Shown here in pieces: positions 18,615-29,036 of a stretch of 64,000 bases of DNA (the stretch's first letter is position 1; each line of letters starts with the position of its first letter). Made by a program: the position numbers and the translations under genes. This stretch comes from Bradyrhizobium sediminis. GTDB lineage: Bacteria; Pseudomonadota; Alphaproteobacteria; Rhizobiales; Xanthobacteraceae. The stretch lies in NCBI RefSeq assembly GCF_018736105.1, contig NZ_CP076135.1, positions 2,354,001 through 2,418,000 on the forward strand. Direction: 5' to 3'. The notes beneath the pieces are model-generated. The model searched no databases. It saw nothing but the letters and a program-made list of their open reading frames with translations, and was not told the DNA's origin.

Positions 18615-20423
18615 TCAATGATTATCCCGCGCCACTCCGACCTTGCCGGCGATGTCGTGGTAGCGGGTCGCGAGCTCCATGCAGGCGCCGGTCGACTGCT
18701 GGCCGACGGTCGAGCGGTAGATTTCCTGCCACGGCGTCTGGTTGGCCGGATATTTGAACCCGCCGTCGGCCTTGAGCTTGGCGTGCCGCTGCTTCACCTC
18801 GTCATCCCCGATCAGGATGTTGGCGCTGCCCTTGTTCAGATCGATGCGGACCTTGTCGCCGGTCCTGAGAATTGCGAGCCCGCCATTGGCGGCGGCTTCG
18901 GGCGTGGCGTTGAGGATCGAGGGCGAGCCGGAGGTGCCGGACTGGCGGCCGTCGCCGATGCAGGGCAACGACAGGATGCCGCGTTTGATCAGCGCCGCCG
19001 GCGGCTGCATGTTCACAACCTCGGCGCCGCCGGGATAACCGATCGGACCGGTGCCGCGAACGAACAGGATGCAGTGTTCGTCGATATTGAGCGAAGCGTC
19101 GTCGATGCGGTGGTGATAATCCTCCGGGCCCTCGAACACGATTGCGCGGCCCTCGAAGGCGTTCGGATCCTTCGGGTTGACCAGATAGCGGTCGCGGAAT
19201 TCCTTGGATATCACGCTGGTCTTCATGATCGCGGAATCGAACAGATTGCCGCGCAGCACCAGGAAGCCGGCGTCCTTCACCAGCGGCTTGTCGTAAGACC
19301 AGATCACGTCGCCATCGGGCTTCGGCGCCTCGCGGCAATTGTCGCCCATAGTGTGGCCGTTGACGGTCATGGCGTCTTCATGGATGCGCTGGTGCGCCAT
19401 CAATTCGCGCACTACCGACGGCACGCCGCCTGCGCGGTGATATTCCTCGCCGAGATAGAAGCCGGCCGGCTGCATGTTCACGAGCAACGGAACGTCGTGG
19501 CCGTGTTTCTGCCAGTCGTCGATCGAAAGCTCGACGCCGATATGGCGGGCCAGCGCGTTGATGTGGATCGGCGCGTTGGTCGAGCCGCCGATCGCCGAAT
19601 TGACGACGATGCAGTTCTCGAACGCCTTGCGGGTGAGGATGTCGGACGGCTTCAGATCCTCCCACACCATCCCGACGATGCGCATGCCGGTCTCGTAGGC
19701 GATCTGGCCGCGCTCGCGATAGGGGGCGGGGATGGCGGCGCAGCCCGGCAGCGACATGCCGAGCGCTTCGGCCAGCGAATTCATGGTGGAGGCAGTGCCC
19801 ATAGTGTTGCAGTGGCCGACCGACGGCGCCGAGGAGGCCACGATGTTCATGAATTCCTCGTAGTCGATATCCCCTGCGGCAAGCTCCTCGCGCGCTTTCC
19901 AGACTACGGTGCCGGAACCGGTGCGCTGGCCTTTGTGCCAGCCGTTGAGCATCGGCCCGCCCGACAGCACGATCGCCGGGATATTCACCGTTGCCGCCGC
20001 CATCAGGCAGGCGGGGGTGGTCTTGTCGCAGCCGGTGGTCAGCACCACGCCATCGAGGGGATAGCCGAACAGCACTTCCACGAGACCGAGATAAGCGAGG
20101 TTGCGGTCGAGCGCCGCGGTCGGGCGCTTGCCGGTCTCCTGGATCGGGTGCATCGGGAATTCCATGGCGATGCCGCCGGCGGCGCGGATGCCTTCGCGGA
20201 CCCGATGCGCCAGTTCGAGGTGATGGCGGTTGCACGGCGAAAGGTCGTTGCCGGTCTGCGCGATGCCGATGATCGGCTTGCCGGATTGCAGCTCGTGCCG
20301 GGTCAGGCCGTAATTGAGATAGCGCTCGAGGTAGAGCGCGGTCATGCCGGGATTGTGCGGGTTGTTGAACCACTCGCTGGAGCGGAGCTTGCGCCTGGTG
20401 ACGCCGGTGAGCGGCTTGTTCAT
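18615..20423 (-). CDS. IlvD/Edd-family sugar-acid dehydratase
   Basis: Iron-sulphur dehydratase that converts a sugar acid to its 2-keto-3-deoxy form. 602 residues, typical of the pentonate/hexonate branch. Cys residues for the cluster are in [11 protein letters not shown] and [30 protein letters not shown] is the conserved C-terminal substrate motif. The start is set at ATG 20423 (MNKPLTG), with GGAGG 8 bases upstream; an ATG 24 bases earlier includes that ribosome site. KDG kinase and KDPG aldolase in the same locus argue for a sugar-acid substrate rather than dihydroxyvalerate of valine synthesis. A LacI operator candidate lies about 145 bases upstream. Confidence 0.9.
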   Translation of the reverse strand: MNKPLTGVTRRKLRSSEWFNNPHNPGMTALYLERYLNYGLTRHELQSGKPIIGIAQTGNDLSPCNRHHLELAHRVREGIRAAGGIAMEFPMHPIQETGKRPTAALDRNLAYLGLVEVLFGYPLDGVVLTTGCDKTTPACLMAAATVNIPAIVLSGGPMLNGWHKGQRTGSGTVVWKAREELAAGDIDYEEFMNIVASSAPSVGHCNTMGTASTMNSLAEALGMSLPGCAAIPAPYRERGQIAYETGMRIVGMVWEDLKPSDILTRKAFENCIVVNSAIGGSTNAPIHINALARHIGVELSIDDWQKHGHDVPLLVNMQPAGFYLGEEYHRAGGVPSVVRELMAHQRIHEDAMTVNGHTMGDNCREAPKPDGDVIWSYDKPLVKDAGFLVLRGNLFDSAIMKTSVISKEFRDRYLVNPKDPNAFEGRAIVFEGPEDYHHRIDDASLNIDEHCILFVRGTGPIGYPGGAEVVNMQPPAALIKRGILSLPCIGDGRQSGTSGSPSILNATPEAAANGGLAILRTGDKVRIDLNKGSANILIGDDEVKQRHAKLKADGGFKYPANQTPWQEIYRSTVGQQSTGACMELATRYHDIAGKVGVARDNH

Positions 20424-20567
20424 TGTTGTTTCCTCCGCGAGTAGCATTCTTGTTATGCAGCCTAGCGCGCGGCAGTGGCTCGCACCACGCGTCGAGATGC
20501 ATCTTTTGCAAAGCCGGGCATTTCCCGGACCGAGTTTTCAGAGATTCAACTCTAACGGCGTCGAAAA

Positions 20568-20580
20568 GACAGCGCTACCA
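20568..20580. promoter_or_regulatory. putative LacI-family operator upstream of the dehydratase
   Basis: GACAGCGCTACCA, an imperfect palindrome centred on AGCGCT with the central CG usual for LacI-family sites. The identical 13-mer is found at 21703-21715 before the ABC importer. It lies between the LacI gene and the dehydratase gene. Confidence 0.65.
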
Positions 20581-20627
20581 TTTTCTTCTGCCACGCTGAT
20601 TTGATCGGGGACGGTAGTATCGGGTCC

Positions 20628-21659
20628 TCAAGCGCTCCGTGCCGACGAGCTTTCGCGGACCATGAGTTCGAAACCGAGATCGATGACCGGCTCCGGTGGG
20701 CGATTACCGTCGATCGCGGCCGTCACCATGGTGACGGCGCGCCGGCCCATCTCGTAGCGGTTGGTTCTGACGCTGGTGAGCGAGGGGACGGCCGAGGCCA
20801 TGAACTCCAGGTCGTTGAAGCCGACGATCGCCATGTCTTCGGGAACGGATATATGCCGGCGCTGGCATTCGAACAGCGCGCCGAGCGCGATGTCGTCATT
20901 GACGCAGACGATCCCCTCGATGTCGGGCGTCCTCAGGAGCAGGTCGGCGATCAGCGTACCGCCCAGCGTCACGGTGGTCGGCACGGGGGTGGTAACGATG
21001 TTGCGCGGGTCGAACAGCGAGGCCGCCTTCATCGCATCGCGGTAGCCCTGCAGTCGGCGCTGCATGCGCGGATCCATTTGCGCGCCGAGAAACCCGATGC
21101 GCCGAAAACCTTGCGAAATAAGGTGAGAAACCGCTGCAAAGGCTGCATCATAATGCGAAAACCCGACCATCATGTCGACCGGGTCGGGTCCGATTTCCAT
21201 GATCTGCGCAATCGGGCAGTTCATGGCCTCCATGACCGAGCGGGACTCCGGGGTCTGGTCGATGCCGGTCACGATCAATCCGGCCGGCTTCTGCGCCTGG
21301 AACAGCCGCAGCAGCTTTTCCTCCTGCAGGATGCTGTAGCGGGTATTGGCAAGCTGGATGCTGTAGCGGCTGCCCTCCGAGGCGTCGTAGATGCCGCGCA
21401 GCACGTCGGAGAACACGTTGTTGGTGAGGGACGGGATCAGAACGCCGATGACTTCGGTGCGCTGCGAAGCGAGCGCACGCGCCGCGAGGTTCGGCACGTA
21501 ACCCAGTTCCTTTGCCGCGCTCGCCACCCGTTCCCGCTTGCTGATCGACAGCGCTTCGGGATTTCTGAAAAATCGCGAAGCGGTGATCGGGCTTACCCCC
21601 GCAAGTTTGGCAACTTCTGTGAGCCGGATTTCGCCAGACTTCGCCCGTTTCCGTTCCAT
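20628..21659 (-). CDS. LacI-family transcriptional regulator of the sugar-acid locus
   Basis: DNA-binding repressor of 343 residues. The N-terminal helix-turn-helix is LTEVAKLAGVSPITASRFFR (about 12-31), followed by the hinge RTEVIGVLIPSLTNN. A periplasmic-binding-protein-like effector domain follows, with IVCVNDDIALGAL and AIVGFNDLEF. ATG 21659 (MERKRAKSG) is chosen because it gives the usual distance to the helix-turn-helix. It is divergent from the ABC importer and upstream of the dehydratase. The two identical GACAGCGCTACCA sites flank its gene, so it probably represses both and itself. The inducer is likely the sugar acid or a breakdown product. Confidence 0.9.
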   Translation of the reverse strand: MERKRAKSGEIRLTEVAKLAGVSPITASRFFRNPEALSISKRERVASAAKELGYVPNLAARALASQRTEVIGVLIPSLTNNVFSDVLRGIYDASEGSRYSIQLANTRYSILQEEKLLRLFQAQKPAGLIVTGIDQTPESRSVMEAMNCPIAQIMEIGPDPVDMMVGFSHYDAAFAAVSHLISQGFRRIGFLGAQMDPRMQRRLQGYRDAMKAASLFDPRNIVTTPVPTTVTLGGTLIADLLLRTPDIEGIVCVNDDIALGALFECQRRHISVPEDMAIVGFNDLEFMASAVPSLTSVRTNRYEMGRRAVTMVTAAIDGNRPPEPVIDLGFELMVRESSSARSA

Positions 21660-21700
21660 GATGCGCTCATACCACAACAATTCCGGCAATTGAACAAAGA

Positions 21701-21730
21701 TTGACAGCGCTACCACCGGATTGCTAATGA
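21701..21730 (+). promoter_or_regulatory. promoter with overlapping LacI operator before the ABC importer
   Basis: TTGACA (21701-21706), an 18-base spacer and TAATGA (21725-21730) form a plausible sigma-70-type promoter reading toward the importer. The operator candidate GACAGCGCTACCA (21703-21715) overlaps the -35 box, a layout expected for repression. Confidence 0.55.
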
Positions 21731-21839
21731 TATTTGAATTGCAGACAATGCCCAATCAGGTTCGACGTCCGCGTCGAAGTTGAGAACAGAGCAGCGACGG
21801 CTCGCGCTGTACGATGCCGGGAAACATGGAGGGAATTAC

Positions 21840-22907
<1,068 letters not shown>

Positions 22908-22940
22908 AGACATAATCAAATTCAAAAGGGAGGATCGACT

Positions 22941-24260
22941 ATGCAAGACTTTACCCGCCGCACTTTGCTTCAGGGCGGCACCGCGCTTGCCGCGGCCGGC
23001 GCACTTACCGGGCCGGCTCTTCTTGATTTTGCCAAGGCCTGGGCGCAGGCATCGCCATGGAAGCCGGAGAAGGGCGCCAAGCTCACCGTGATGCGCTGGA
23101 AGCGCTTCGTGCCGGCCGAGGATGATGCCTTCAACGCCATGGTCGCAGCCTTCAAGACCGCCACGGGCACCGAGATGAACGTCTTCAGCGAGTCCTTCGA
23201 GGACGTACAGCCGAAGGCTTCCGTCGCCGCCAACACCGGGCAGGGTCTTGATCTCGCATGGGGCCTGCACACGCTGCCGCAGTTATTCCCGACCAAAGTG
23301 CTGAAGATGAACGACGTCGCCGACTATCTCGGCAAGAAGTATGGCGGATGGACCAGTGCGGCCGCCGTTACCTGCAAGCAGGGCAACGACTGGCTCGGCA
23401 TTCCCGTCGCCACCATCGGCGGCTACATGACCTACCGCAAATCGGCGATGGAAAAGGCCGGCTTCAAGGAATTCCCGAAGGACTTCGCGGGTTTCCTCGA
23501 ATTGTGCAAGGCGCTCAAGAAGAACAACACGCCGGCCGGCATGGCGCTCGGTCATGCCTCGGGCGATGCCAACGGCTGGCTGCACTGGATGCTGTGGGGC
23601 CACGGCGCCTACACGGTCGACAAGAACGACAAGGTCATCATCAATTCGCCGGAGACCGTGAAGGCGCTGGAATACACCAAGGCGCTGTCCGACACCTTCA
23701 TTCCAGGCACCGCGTCGTGGAACGACGGCTCCAACAACAAGGCGTTCCTGTCGGGTGAACTTTATTGCACCGCCAACGGCATCTCGATCTACGTCGCCGC
23801 CAAGGACGATCCGACCAAGAAGGAACTTACCGAGGATACCTATCACGCGCTGTATCCGGTCGGGCCGATCGGCAAGCCGACCGAACTGCAGCTCACGGTT
23901 CCGATCCTGGCATTCAACTTCACCAAGTATCCGAACGCGGCGAAAGCCTTCGTTGCCTTCATGCTGGAGAAGGAAAACTACGACAAGTGGCTGAGCGGCG
24001 CGCGCGGCTATCTGACCCACACGCTCAACGCCTACGACAACTCGCCGGTCTGGACCGCCGACCCGAAGAACCAGGTGTTCAGCCAGGCCAGCAAGCGCTC
24101 GCTTCCCGCTTCCGGCATCGGTACGCCCGGCGAGAAGGCGGCAACCGCGATCGCCGACTTCCTGGTGGTCGACATGTTCGCCAACTACTGCACCGGCCGC
24201 GAGACCGCCGCCGGCGCGATCGCAATTGCCGAACGGCAGTTGAAGCGCATCTATCGTTGA
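22941..24260 (+). CDS. ABC sugar-binding protein with Tat signal
   Basis: Periplasmic solute-binding protein of family 1 (UgpB/MalE-like), 439 residues. The N-terminus, FTRRTLLQGGTALAAAGALT, has a twin-arginine motif and the AWAQA cleavage region near residue 37. The mature part has the family YMTYRKSAMEKAGF and GWLHWMLWG patterns. GGAGG precedes ATG 22941. The ligand is predicted to be the sugar or sugar acid degraded by the neighbouring enzymes. A strong hairpin separates it from the permease genes. Confidence 0.9.
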   Translation: MQDFTRRTLLQGGTALAAAGALTGPALLDFAKAWAQASPWKPEKGAKLTVMRWKRFVPAEDDAFNAMVAAFKTATGTEMNVFSESFEDVQPKASVAANTGQGLDLAWGLHTLPQLFPTKVLKMNDVADYLGKKYGGWTSAAAVTCKQGNDWLGIPVATIGGYMTYRKSAMEKAGFKEFPKDFAGFLELCKALKKNNTPAGMALGHASGDANGWLHWMLWGHGAYTVDKNDKVIINSPETVKALEYTKALSDTFIPGTASWNDGSNNKAFLSGELYCTANGISIYVAAKDDPTKKELTEDTYHALYPVGPIGKPTELQLTVPILAFNFTKYPNAAKAFVAFMLEKENYDKWLSGARGYLTHTLNAYDNSPVWTADPKNQVFSQASKRSLPASGIGTPGEKAATAIADFLVVDMFANYCTGRETAAGAIAIAERQLKRIYR

Positions 24261-24265
24261 ACGAA

Positions 24266-24300
24266 ATCGGCGGGCTGCAGGCAGCCTGCAGCCCGCCGAT
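24266..24300 (+). terminator. intercistronic stem-loop after the binding-protein gene
   Basis: A 16-bp perfect stem, ATCGGCGGGCTGCAGG / CCTGCAGCCCGCCGAT, with a 3-base loop, 6 bases after the binding-protein stop. No T-run follows. It would stabilise or partly terminate the upstream message and so give more binding protein than permease, as is common in such operons. Confidence 0.75.
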
Positions 24301-24372
24301 CGACGACGTTGCGCGAAATTCGACCGCCCGCATCGGTGAAGACGGCATCGCTAATACCAAGGGATTTCGGCA

Positions 24373-25332
24373 ATGGCTGACATCGCACTCGAACCCAGGA
24401 CCGGCAGGCGGCCAATTCGTGAGGCCACCACCTGGGATCAGATCAGGGCCAATCGCAACTGGCTCGGCTTCTGGTTCATGCTGCCGGCGATGGCGTTCCT
24501 GATCCTGTTCCTGGCTTATCCGCTGGGTCTGGGGGTCTGGATTTCATTTACGGATGCGCGTATCGGGCGGCCCGGCGTGTTCATCGGCACGGAAAATTAC
24601 GAATGGCTGTGGGGCGATTCGATCTTCTGGTTGTCGGTGTTCAACACGTTACTCTACACCACGGTCGCCAGCGCCATCAAATTTGCGATCGGCCTCTATC
24701 TGGCGCTGTTGTTGAACGAGAACATGCCGTTCAAGGCGATGCTGCGCGCTCTGGTGCTGATCCCCTTCATCGTGCCCACCGTGTTGTCGGCGCTGGCTTT
24801 CTGGTGGATCTTCGATTCGCAATTCTCGATCATTTCCTGGTCGCTGAAGCAGATGGGATTGATCACCGACAACATCAATTTCCTCGGCGATGTCGCCTGG
24901 GCGCGGGCGTGCGTGATTTTCGCCAACATCTGGCGCGGCGTTCCCTTCGTTGCGATTACGCTGCTGGCTGGCCTGCAGACGGTGTCGCCATCGCTCTACG
25001 AAGCCGCGACGCTCGACGGCGCGACCAGCTGGCAGCGATTCCGGTTCATCACCTATCCGCTGCTGACGCCGATCATCGCGGTCGTGATGACGTTCTCGGT
25101 TCTGTTTACCTTCACCGACTTCCAGTTGATCTGGGCGATGACGCGCGGTGGACCGGTCAACGCGACCCATCTGATGGCGACGCTGTCCTATCAGCGTGCG
25201 ATCATCGGCGGCGTGCTCGGCGAGGGCGCGGCGATATCGAATGCGATGATTCCGTTCCTGCTCGCGGCGATCATGATCTCATGGTTCGGACTGCAGCGGC
25301 GTAAGTGGCAGCAGGGAGAGAGCAATGACTGA
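24373..25332 (+). CDS. sugar ABC transporter permease, MalF/UgpA-like
   Basis: Inner-membrane permease of 319 residues with six to seven hydrophobic segments (first: FMLPAMAFLILFLAYPLGLG). The cytoplasmic EAA loop, YEAATLDGATSWQRFRFITY, contacts the ATPase. AAGGGA precedes ATG 24373. It overlaps the second permease by 8 bases. Confidence 0.92.
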   Translation: MADIALEPRTGRRPIREATTWDQIRANRNWLGFWFMLPAMAFLILFLAYPLGLGVWISFTDARIGRPGVFIGTENYEWLWGDSIFWLSVFNTLLYTTVASAIKFAIGLYLALLLNENMPFKAMLRALVLIPFIVPTVLSALAFWWIFDSQFSIISWSLKQMGLITDNINFLGDVAWARACVIFANIWRGVPFVAITLLAGLQTVSPSLYEAATLDGATSWQRFRFITYPLLTPIIAVVMTFSVLFTFTDFQLIWAMTRGGPVNATHLMATLSYQRAIIGGVLGEGAAISNAMIPFLLAAIMISWFGLQRRKWQQGESND

Positions 25333-26260
25333 GATTCCCACCCTGCCGGTCGACGTCAAGGCTGTACTCACCGCTACCTCGCCGACGGTCGCGAGAGACG
25401 ATCACAGCGAGGGCATGAGCTATCTGGAGTCGCTGCCGCGCCGGATGGTTACGCTTTATCTGCCGTTGTCGCTCATCGTGATCGTCCTGCTGTTCCCGTT
25501 TTACTGGATGGCGCTTACTGCCATCAAACCCGACGACCAGTTGCTCGATCTCAACACCTTCAATCCGTTCTGGACCTGGAACCCGACATTCAAGCACATC
25601 TACAAGCTGCTGTTCGAAAGCTATTACCCGCTTTGGCTTTGGAACACGATGTATGTGGCGATTTGCTCGACGATCCTGTCGATCCTGGCCTCCGTGCTCG
25701 CGGCCTATGCCATCGTGCGGTTGCGCTATCGCGGCGCGCAGTGGGTCGGGGGCCTGATCTTCCTGTCCTATCTGGTGCCGCCGTCGATCCTGTTCATTCC
25801 GCTCGCGACCGTTGTGTATCAGTACGGCCTGTTCGACACGCCGTTCGCGTTGATCCTGACCTATCCCACCATCCTGATCCCGTTCTCGACCTGGCTATTG
25901 ATGGGTTATTTCAAGACCATCCCGTTCGAACTGGAGGAATGCGCGCTGATCGATGGCGCCAGCCGCTGGCAGATCCTGACCAAGATCGTGCTGCCGCTGG
26001 CGATTCCGGGGCTGATTTCGGCGTTCATCTTCTGCTTCACGCTGTGCTGGAACGAATTCATTTACGCGCTTACCTTCCTTACATCGGTGCAGAACAAGAC
26101 GGTGCCGGTCGCCATCGTCAACGAGTTCGTCGATGGCGACGTCTATCGCTGGGGATCGTTGATGGCGGGCGCGCTGGTGGGTTCGCTGCCGCTGGTCATC
26201 CTCTACGCATTCTTCGTCGAGCACTACGTGTCGGCGATGACCGGAGCCGTCAAAGAGTGA
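25325..26260 (+). CDS. sugar ABC transporter permease, MalG/UgpE-like
   Basis: Second permease of the importer, 311 residues, with six hydrophobic segments starting at LYLPLSLIVIVLLFPFYWMA. The EAA loop is LEECALIDGASRWQILTKIV. Its start lies inside the end of the first permease gene, so the two are translationally coupled. It ends 48 bases before the DenD-like gene. Confidence 0.92.
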   Translation: MTEIPTLPVDVKAVLTATSPTVARDDHSEGMSYLESLPRRMVTLYLPLSLIVIVLLFPFYWMALTAIKPDDQLLDLNTFNPFWTWNPTFKHIYKLLFESYYPLWLWNTMYVAICSTILSILASVLAAYAIVRLRYRGAQWVGGLIFLSYLVPPSILFIPLATVVYQYGLFDTPFALILTYPTILIPFSTWLLMGYFKTIPFELEECALIDGASRWQILTKIVLPLAIPGLISAFIFCFTLCWNEFIYALTFLTSVQNKTVPVAIVNEFVDGDVYRWGSLMAGALVGSLPLVILYAFFVEHYVSAMTGAVKE

Positions 26261-26308
26261 GCCTGCAGGCCCGCATCAGATAAGTTTTCAAGAAAAAGGA
26301 GTTGGGCT

Positions 26309-27295
26309 TTGCACATTCTGGTTCTGGGCGCCGCCGGCATGGTCGGCCGCAAGTTGACCGAGCGGCTGTTGCGCGACGGCCGGCTCGGCAACCGCGAAAT
26401 CTCGCGGATGACGCTGCACGATGTCGTGGCCCCGACCAAGCCCGTGGGCGCGGCGATCCCCATCACCGTCGTCACCAGCGACTTCGCCGACCCCGGCACC
26501 GCCGCGCCGCTGGTGGCGCATCGCCCCGACGTGATCTTCCATCTCGCGGCGATCGTCTCCGGCGAGGCCGAGCTGGATTTCGACAAGGGTTATCGCATCA
26601 ACCTCGACGGCACCCGGATGCTGTTCGACGCCATCAGGCTGATCGGCGGCGGCTACAAGCCACGCGTCGTCTTCACCTCGTCGATCGCGGTGTTCGGCGC
26701 GCCGTTCCCCGATGCGATCGGCGACGAGTTCTTCCATACGCCGCTGTTGAGCTACGGCACCCAGAAGGCGATCGACGAACTCTTGCTGGCGGATTATTCG
26801 CGCCGCGGCTTCTTGGACGGCATCGGCATCCGGCTGCCGACCATCTGCATCCGTCCCGGCCTGCCCAACAAGGCGGCTTCCGGTTTCTTCTCCAACATCC
26901 TGCGCGAACCGCTGGCCGGCAAGGAAGCGGTGTTGCCGGTGTCGGAGGAGGTCCGTCACTGGCACGCTTCGCCGCGTTCGGCCGTGGGATTCCTGATTCA
27001 CGCGGCGACCATGGATAGCGCGGCGGCCGGCGCGCGCCGCAACCTCACCATGCCCGGTCTTTCGGCCACCGTCGGCGAACAGATCGCGGCGCTGAAGCGG
27101 GTGGCGGGCGACAAGGTCGCTGCCCGGATCAAGCGCGAACCCGACCCGTTCATCATGGGTATCGTCGACGGCTGGCCGCGCAATTTCGAGGCCAGACGCG
27201 CCCGCGAACTCGGCTTCACGACCGCCGAAAAGACGTTTGACGACATCATCAAAATTCACATCGAGGACGAACTCGACGGCAAGTTCGTGGCATAA
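26309..27295 (+). CDS. NAD-dependent epimerase/dehydrogenase, D-erythronate dehydrogenase (DenD)-like
   Basis: Extended SDR of 328 residues. The Rossmann motif is VLGAAGMVGRKL at the N-terminus, followed by FHLAAIVSGEAE, TSSIAVFG and the catalytic YGTQK. The full-length pattern (RLPTICIRPGLPNKAASGFF, VRHWHASPRSAVGF) resembles the DenD family, which oxidises four-carbon sugar acids. Start TTG 26309 is preceded by AAGGAG, about 10 bases upstream. In this locus it may oxidise the imported acid or sugar at C2 or C3; that is inference. Confidence 0.85.
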   Translation: MHILVLGAAGMVGRKLTERLLRDGRLGNREISRMTLHDVVAPTKPVGAAIPITVVTSDFADPGTAAPLVAHRPDVIFHLAAIVSGEAELDFDKGYRINLDGTRMLFDAIRLIGGGYKPRVVFTSSIAVFGAPFPDAIGDEFFHTPLLSYGTQKAIDELLLADYSRRGFLDGIGIRLPTICIRPGLPNKAASGFFSNILREPLAGKEAVLPVSEEVRHWHASPRSAVGFLIHAATMDSAAAGARRNLTMPGLSATVGEQIAALKRVAGDKVAARIKREPDPFIMGIVDGWPRNFEARRARELGFTTAEKTFDDIIKIHIEDELDGKFVA

Positions 27296-27307
27296 GCTTG
27301 CCTTTGT

Positions 27308-27366
27308 CGTCATTGCGAGGAGCCAATGGGTCGGCGCGAAGCGCGACCCGTTGGCTCGCAATGACG
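27308..27366. repeat. CGTCATTGCGAG-type inverted repeat, copy 2
   Basis: CGTCATTGCGAGGAGCCAATGGGTC paired with GACCCGTTGGCTCGCAATGACG. It lies between the DenD-like gene and the sugar kinase. Confidence 0.8.
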
Positions 27367-27396
27367 GTGTAGAGGCCGTTATTGTGTTGAGCTTTC

Positions 27397-28341
27397 ATGA
27401 CCAAAGTGGCCAGCATCGGCGAGTGCATGATCGAGCTGAAGCAGGCGGAAGGCGGTCTGTATTCGCGGGGATTTGGCGGCGATACGCTCAATACCGCCAT
27501 CTATCTCGTCCGGCTTGGCGTAGGTGTCGACTACGTCACCGCGCTCGGTGATGACCCCATGAGCGATGAAATGATCGCAGGCTGGGCGGCCGAGGGTGTC
27601 GGCACGCAGCGTGTCGTCCGGCTCAAGGGCAAATTGCCCGGCCTCTACATGATCCAGACCGACAAGTTTGGCGACCGCCGTTTCCTTCACTGGCGGGAAA
27701 GCGCCGCCGCACGCCGCTTGATGGATCTGCCCGAGACCGACGGCATCCTGGAGTCGCTCGGCACCTACGACGTCGTCTATCTCTCGGCCATTACCCTGTC
27801 CATCTACGGCGCGCAGGGGCGGACGAAATTGATCGGTGCGCTCGGCCAGGCCCGACGGCGCGGCACGACAATTGTTTTTGACGCCAATCGCCGCGCCAGT
27901 GGTTGGCCCGATCCTGATATCGCACGCGCCGCCTTTGACGAAGCGTTTGCGGCATCCGATATTGTGCTGGCCTCCACGGAAGATTTGCTTCCGCTTTATC
28001 CCGACGACAGCGACGAGCAACTGATGGCGCGAATTCCCTGCGGCGAAGCGGTATTGAAGCTCCTCAGTCCGGGCAGCATCGTGCGGTTTGGAGGCGTTTC
28101 GCAAGAGGTGAGGGCGGAGCCTGTGACGCAGCCCGTTGTCGACACCACGGCGGCCGGCGATAGTTTCTCGGCTGCCTACATTGCTGCACGCCTTGCAGGC
28201 GTTGAGCCGGCGGAAGCCGCGCGGGCCGGTCATCGTCTTGGCGGCGTCGTGGTCTGCTATCCCGGCGCGATCATCCCGCGCTCGGCGATGCCGGCAAGTA
28301 TTTTGCCTGGGCCGCCACCCGCTCGAAAGCCGTCGCCATGA
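27397..28341 (+). CDS. kdgK: 2-keto-3-deoxygluconate kinase, PfkB family
   Basis: Ribokinase/PfkB-type kinase of 314 residues. The N-terminal sugar motif is GGDTLNTAIYLVRLG (about 27-41). The signature DTTAAGDSFSAAY (about 249-261) carries the catalytic Asp. Predicted to phosphorylate 2-keto-3-deoxy-gluconate (or -galactonate) at C6. Its stop overlaps the start of the KDPG aldolase gene by 4 bases (ATGA). This coupling supports the Entner-Doudoroff-type assignment over other PfkB sugars. Confidence 0.88.
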   Translation: MTKVASIGECMIELKQAEGGLYSRGFGGDTLNTAIYLVRLGVGVDYVTALGDDPMSDEMIAGWAAEGVGTQRVVRLKGKLPGLYMIQTDKFGDRRFLHWRESAAARRLMDLPETDGILESLGTYDVVYLSAITLSIYGAQGRTKLIGALGQARRRGTTIVFDANRRASGWPDPDIARAAFDEAFAASDIVLASTEDLLPLYPDDSDEQLMARIPCGEAVLKLLSPGSIVRFGGVSQEVRAEPVTQPVVDTTAAGDSFSAAYIAARLAGVEPAEAARAGHRLGGVVVCYPGAIIPRSAMPASILPGPPPARKPSP

Positions 28342-28982
28342 GAGCGAAACAGGAAAAACTTGCTGCGCTGTTCCGGCAGGCGACGATCATCCCCGTCCTG
28401 ACCATCGAACGGATCGAGGACGCGGTGCCGCTCGCCAAAGCGTTGGTCGCGGGCGGCGTGCGGGTACTGGAAGTCACCCTGCGCACGCCGGTGGCGATCG
28501 AAGCCGCCAGGGCGATGATGGCCAACGTGCCGGAGGCCGAGGTCGGGATCGGCACCATCCTCAATGCCAATGATCTTTCGCGCGCCGAATCGCTCGGCGC
28601 CGGCTTCGGCATCAGCCCCGGCGTCACGCCGGATCTCCTGAAGGCGGCTTCGGCGAGCGCCTTGCCGCTGGCGCCGGGGATCGCCACTGCCTCCGAACTG
28701 ATGCTGGCGCTGGCCCATGGCTTCGATCTCGTGAAATTCTTTCCGGCCGAACAGTCCGGCGGCATCAAGGCGCTTCGCGCCCTGGCCGGGCCTTTTCCGG
28801 ATGTGATGTTTTGCCCGACCGGCGGCATCGGCGAGGCCAACGCCGCGGCCTGGCTGGCCGAGCCCAATGTGGTCGCGGTGGGCGGTTCCTGGCTATGTCC
28901 GGCTGCAGATGTCAGGTCCGGCAACTGGGCCGGCATAACCGCCATGTGCAATCGAGCGATGAAATTATTGAAACCGGCGTGA
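28338..28982 (+). CDS. eda: KDPG/KHG aldolase
   Basis: Class I aldolase that cleaves 2-keto-3-deoxy-6-phosphogluconate to pyruvate and glyceraldehyde-3-phosphate. 214 residues. The motifs are VLTIERIEDAVPLAKALVAG, LEVTLRTPVA with the catalytic Glu, and FDLVKFFPAE with the Schiff-base Lys. FCPTGGIGEANAA binds phosphate. It is the last step of the sugar-acid route encoded from 17 to 29 kb. It overlaps kdgK by 4 bases. Confidence 0.93.
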   Translation: MRAKQEKLAALFRQATIIPVLTIERIEDAVPLAKALVAGGVRVLEVTLRTPVAIEAARAMMANVPEAEVGIGTILNANDLSRAESLGAGFGISPGVTPDLLKAASASALPLAPGIATASELMLALAHGFDLVKFFPAEQSGGIKALRALAGPFPDVMFCPTGGIGEANAAAWLAEPNVVAVGGSWLCPAADVRSGNWAGITAMCNRAMKLLKPA

Positions 28983-29036
28983 AGTATTCCTGCCAATAGG
29001 CTACAACGCCTTCCGAGCAATGCAGGGAGAACCGCC

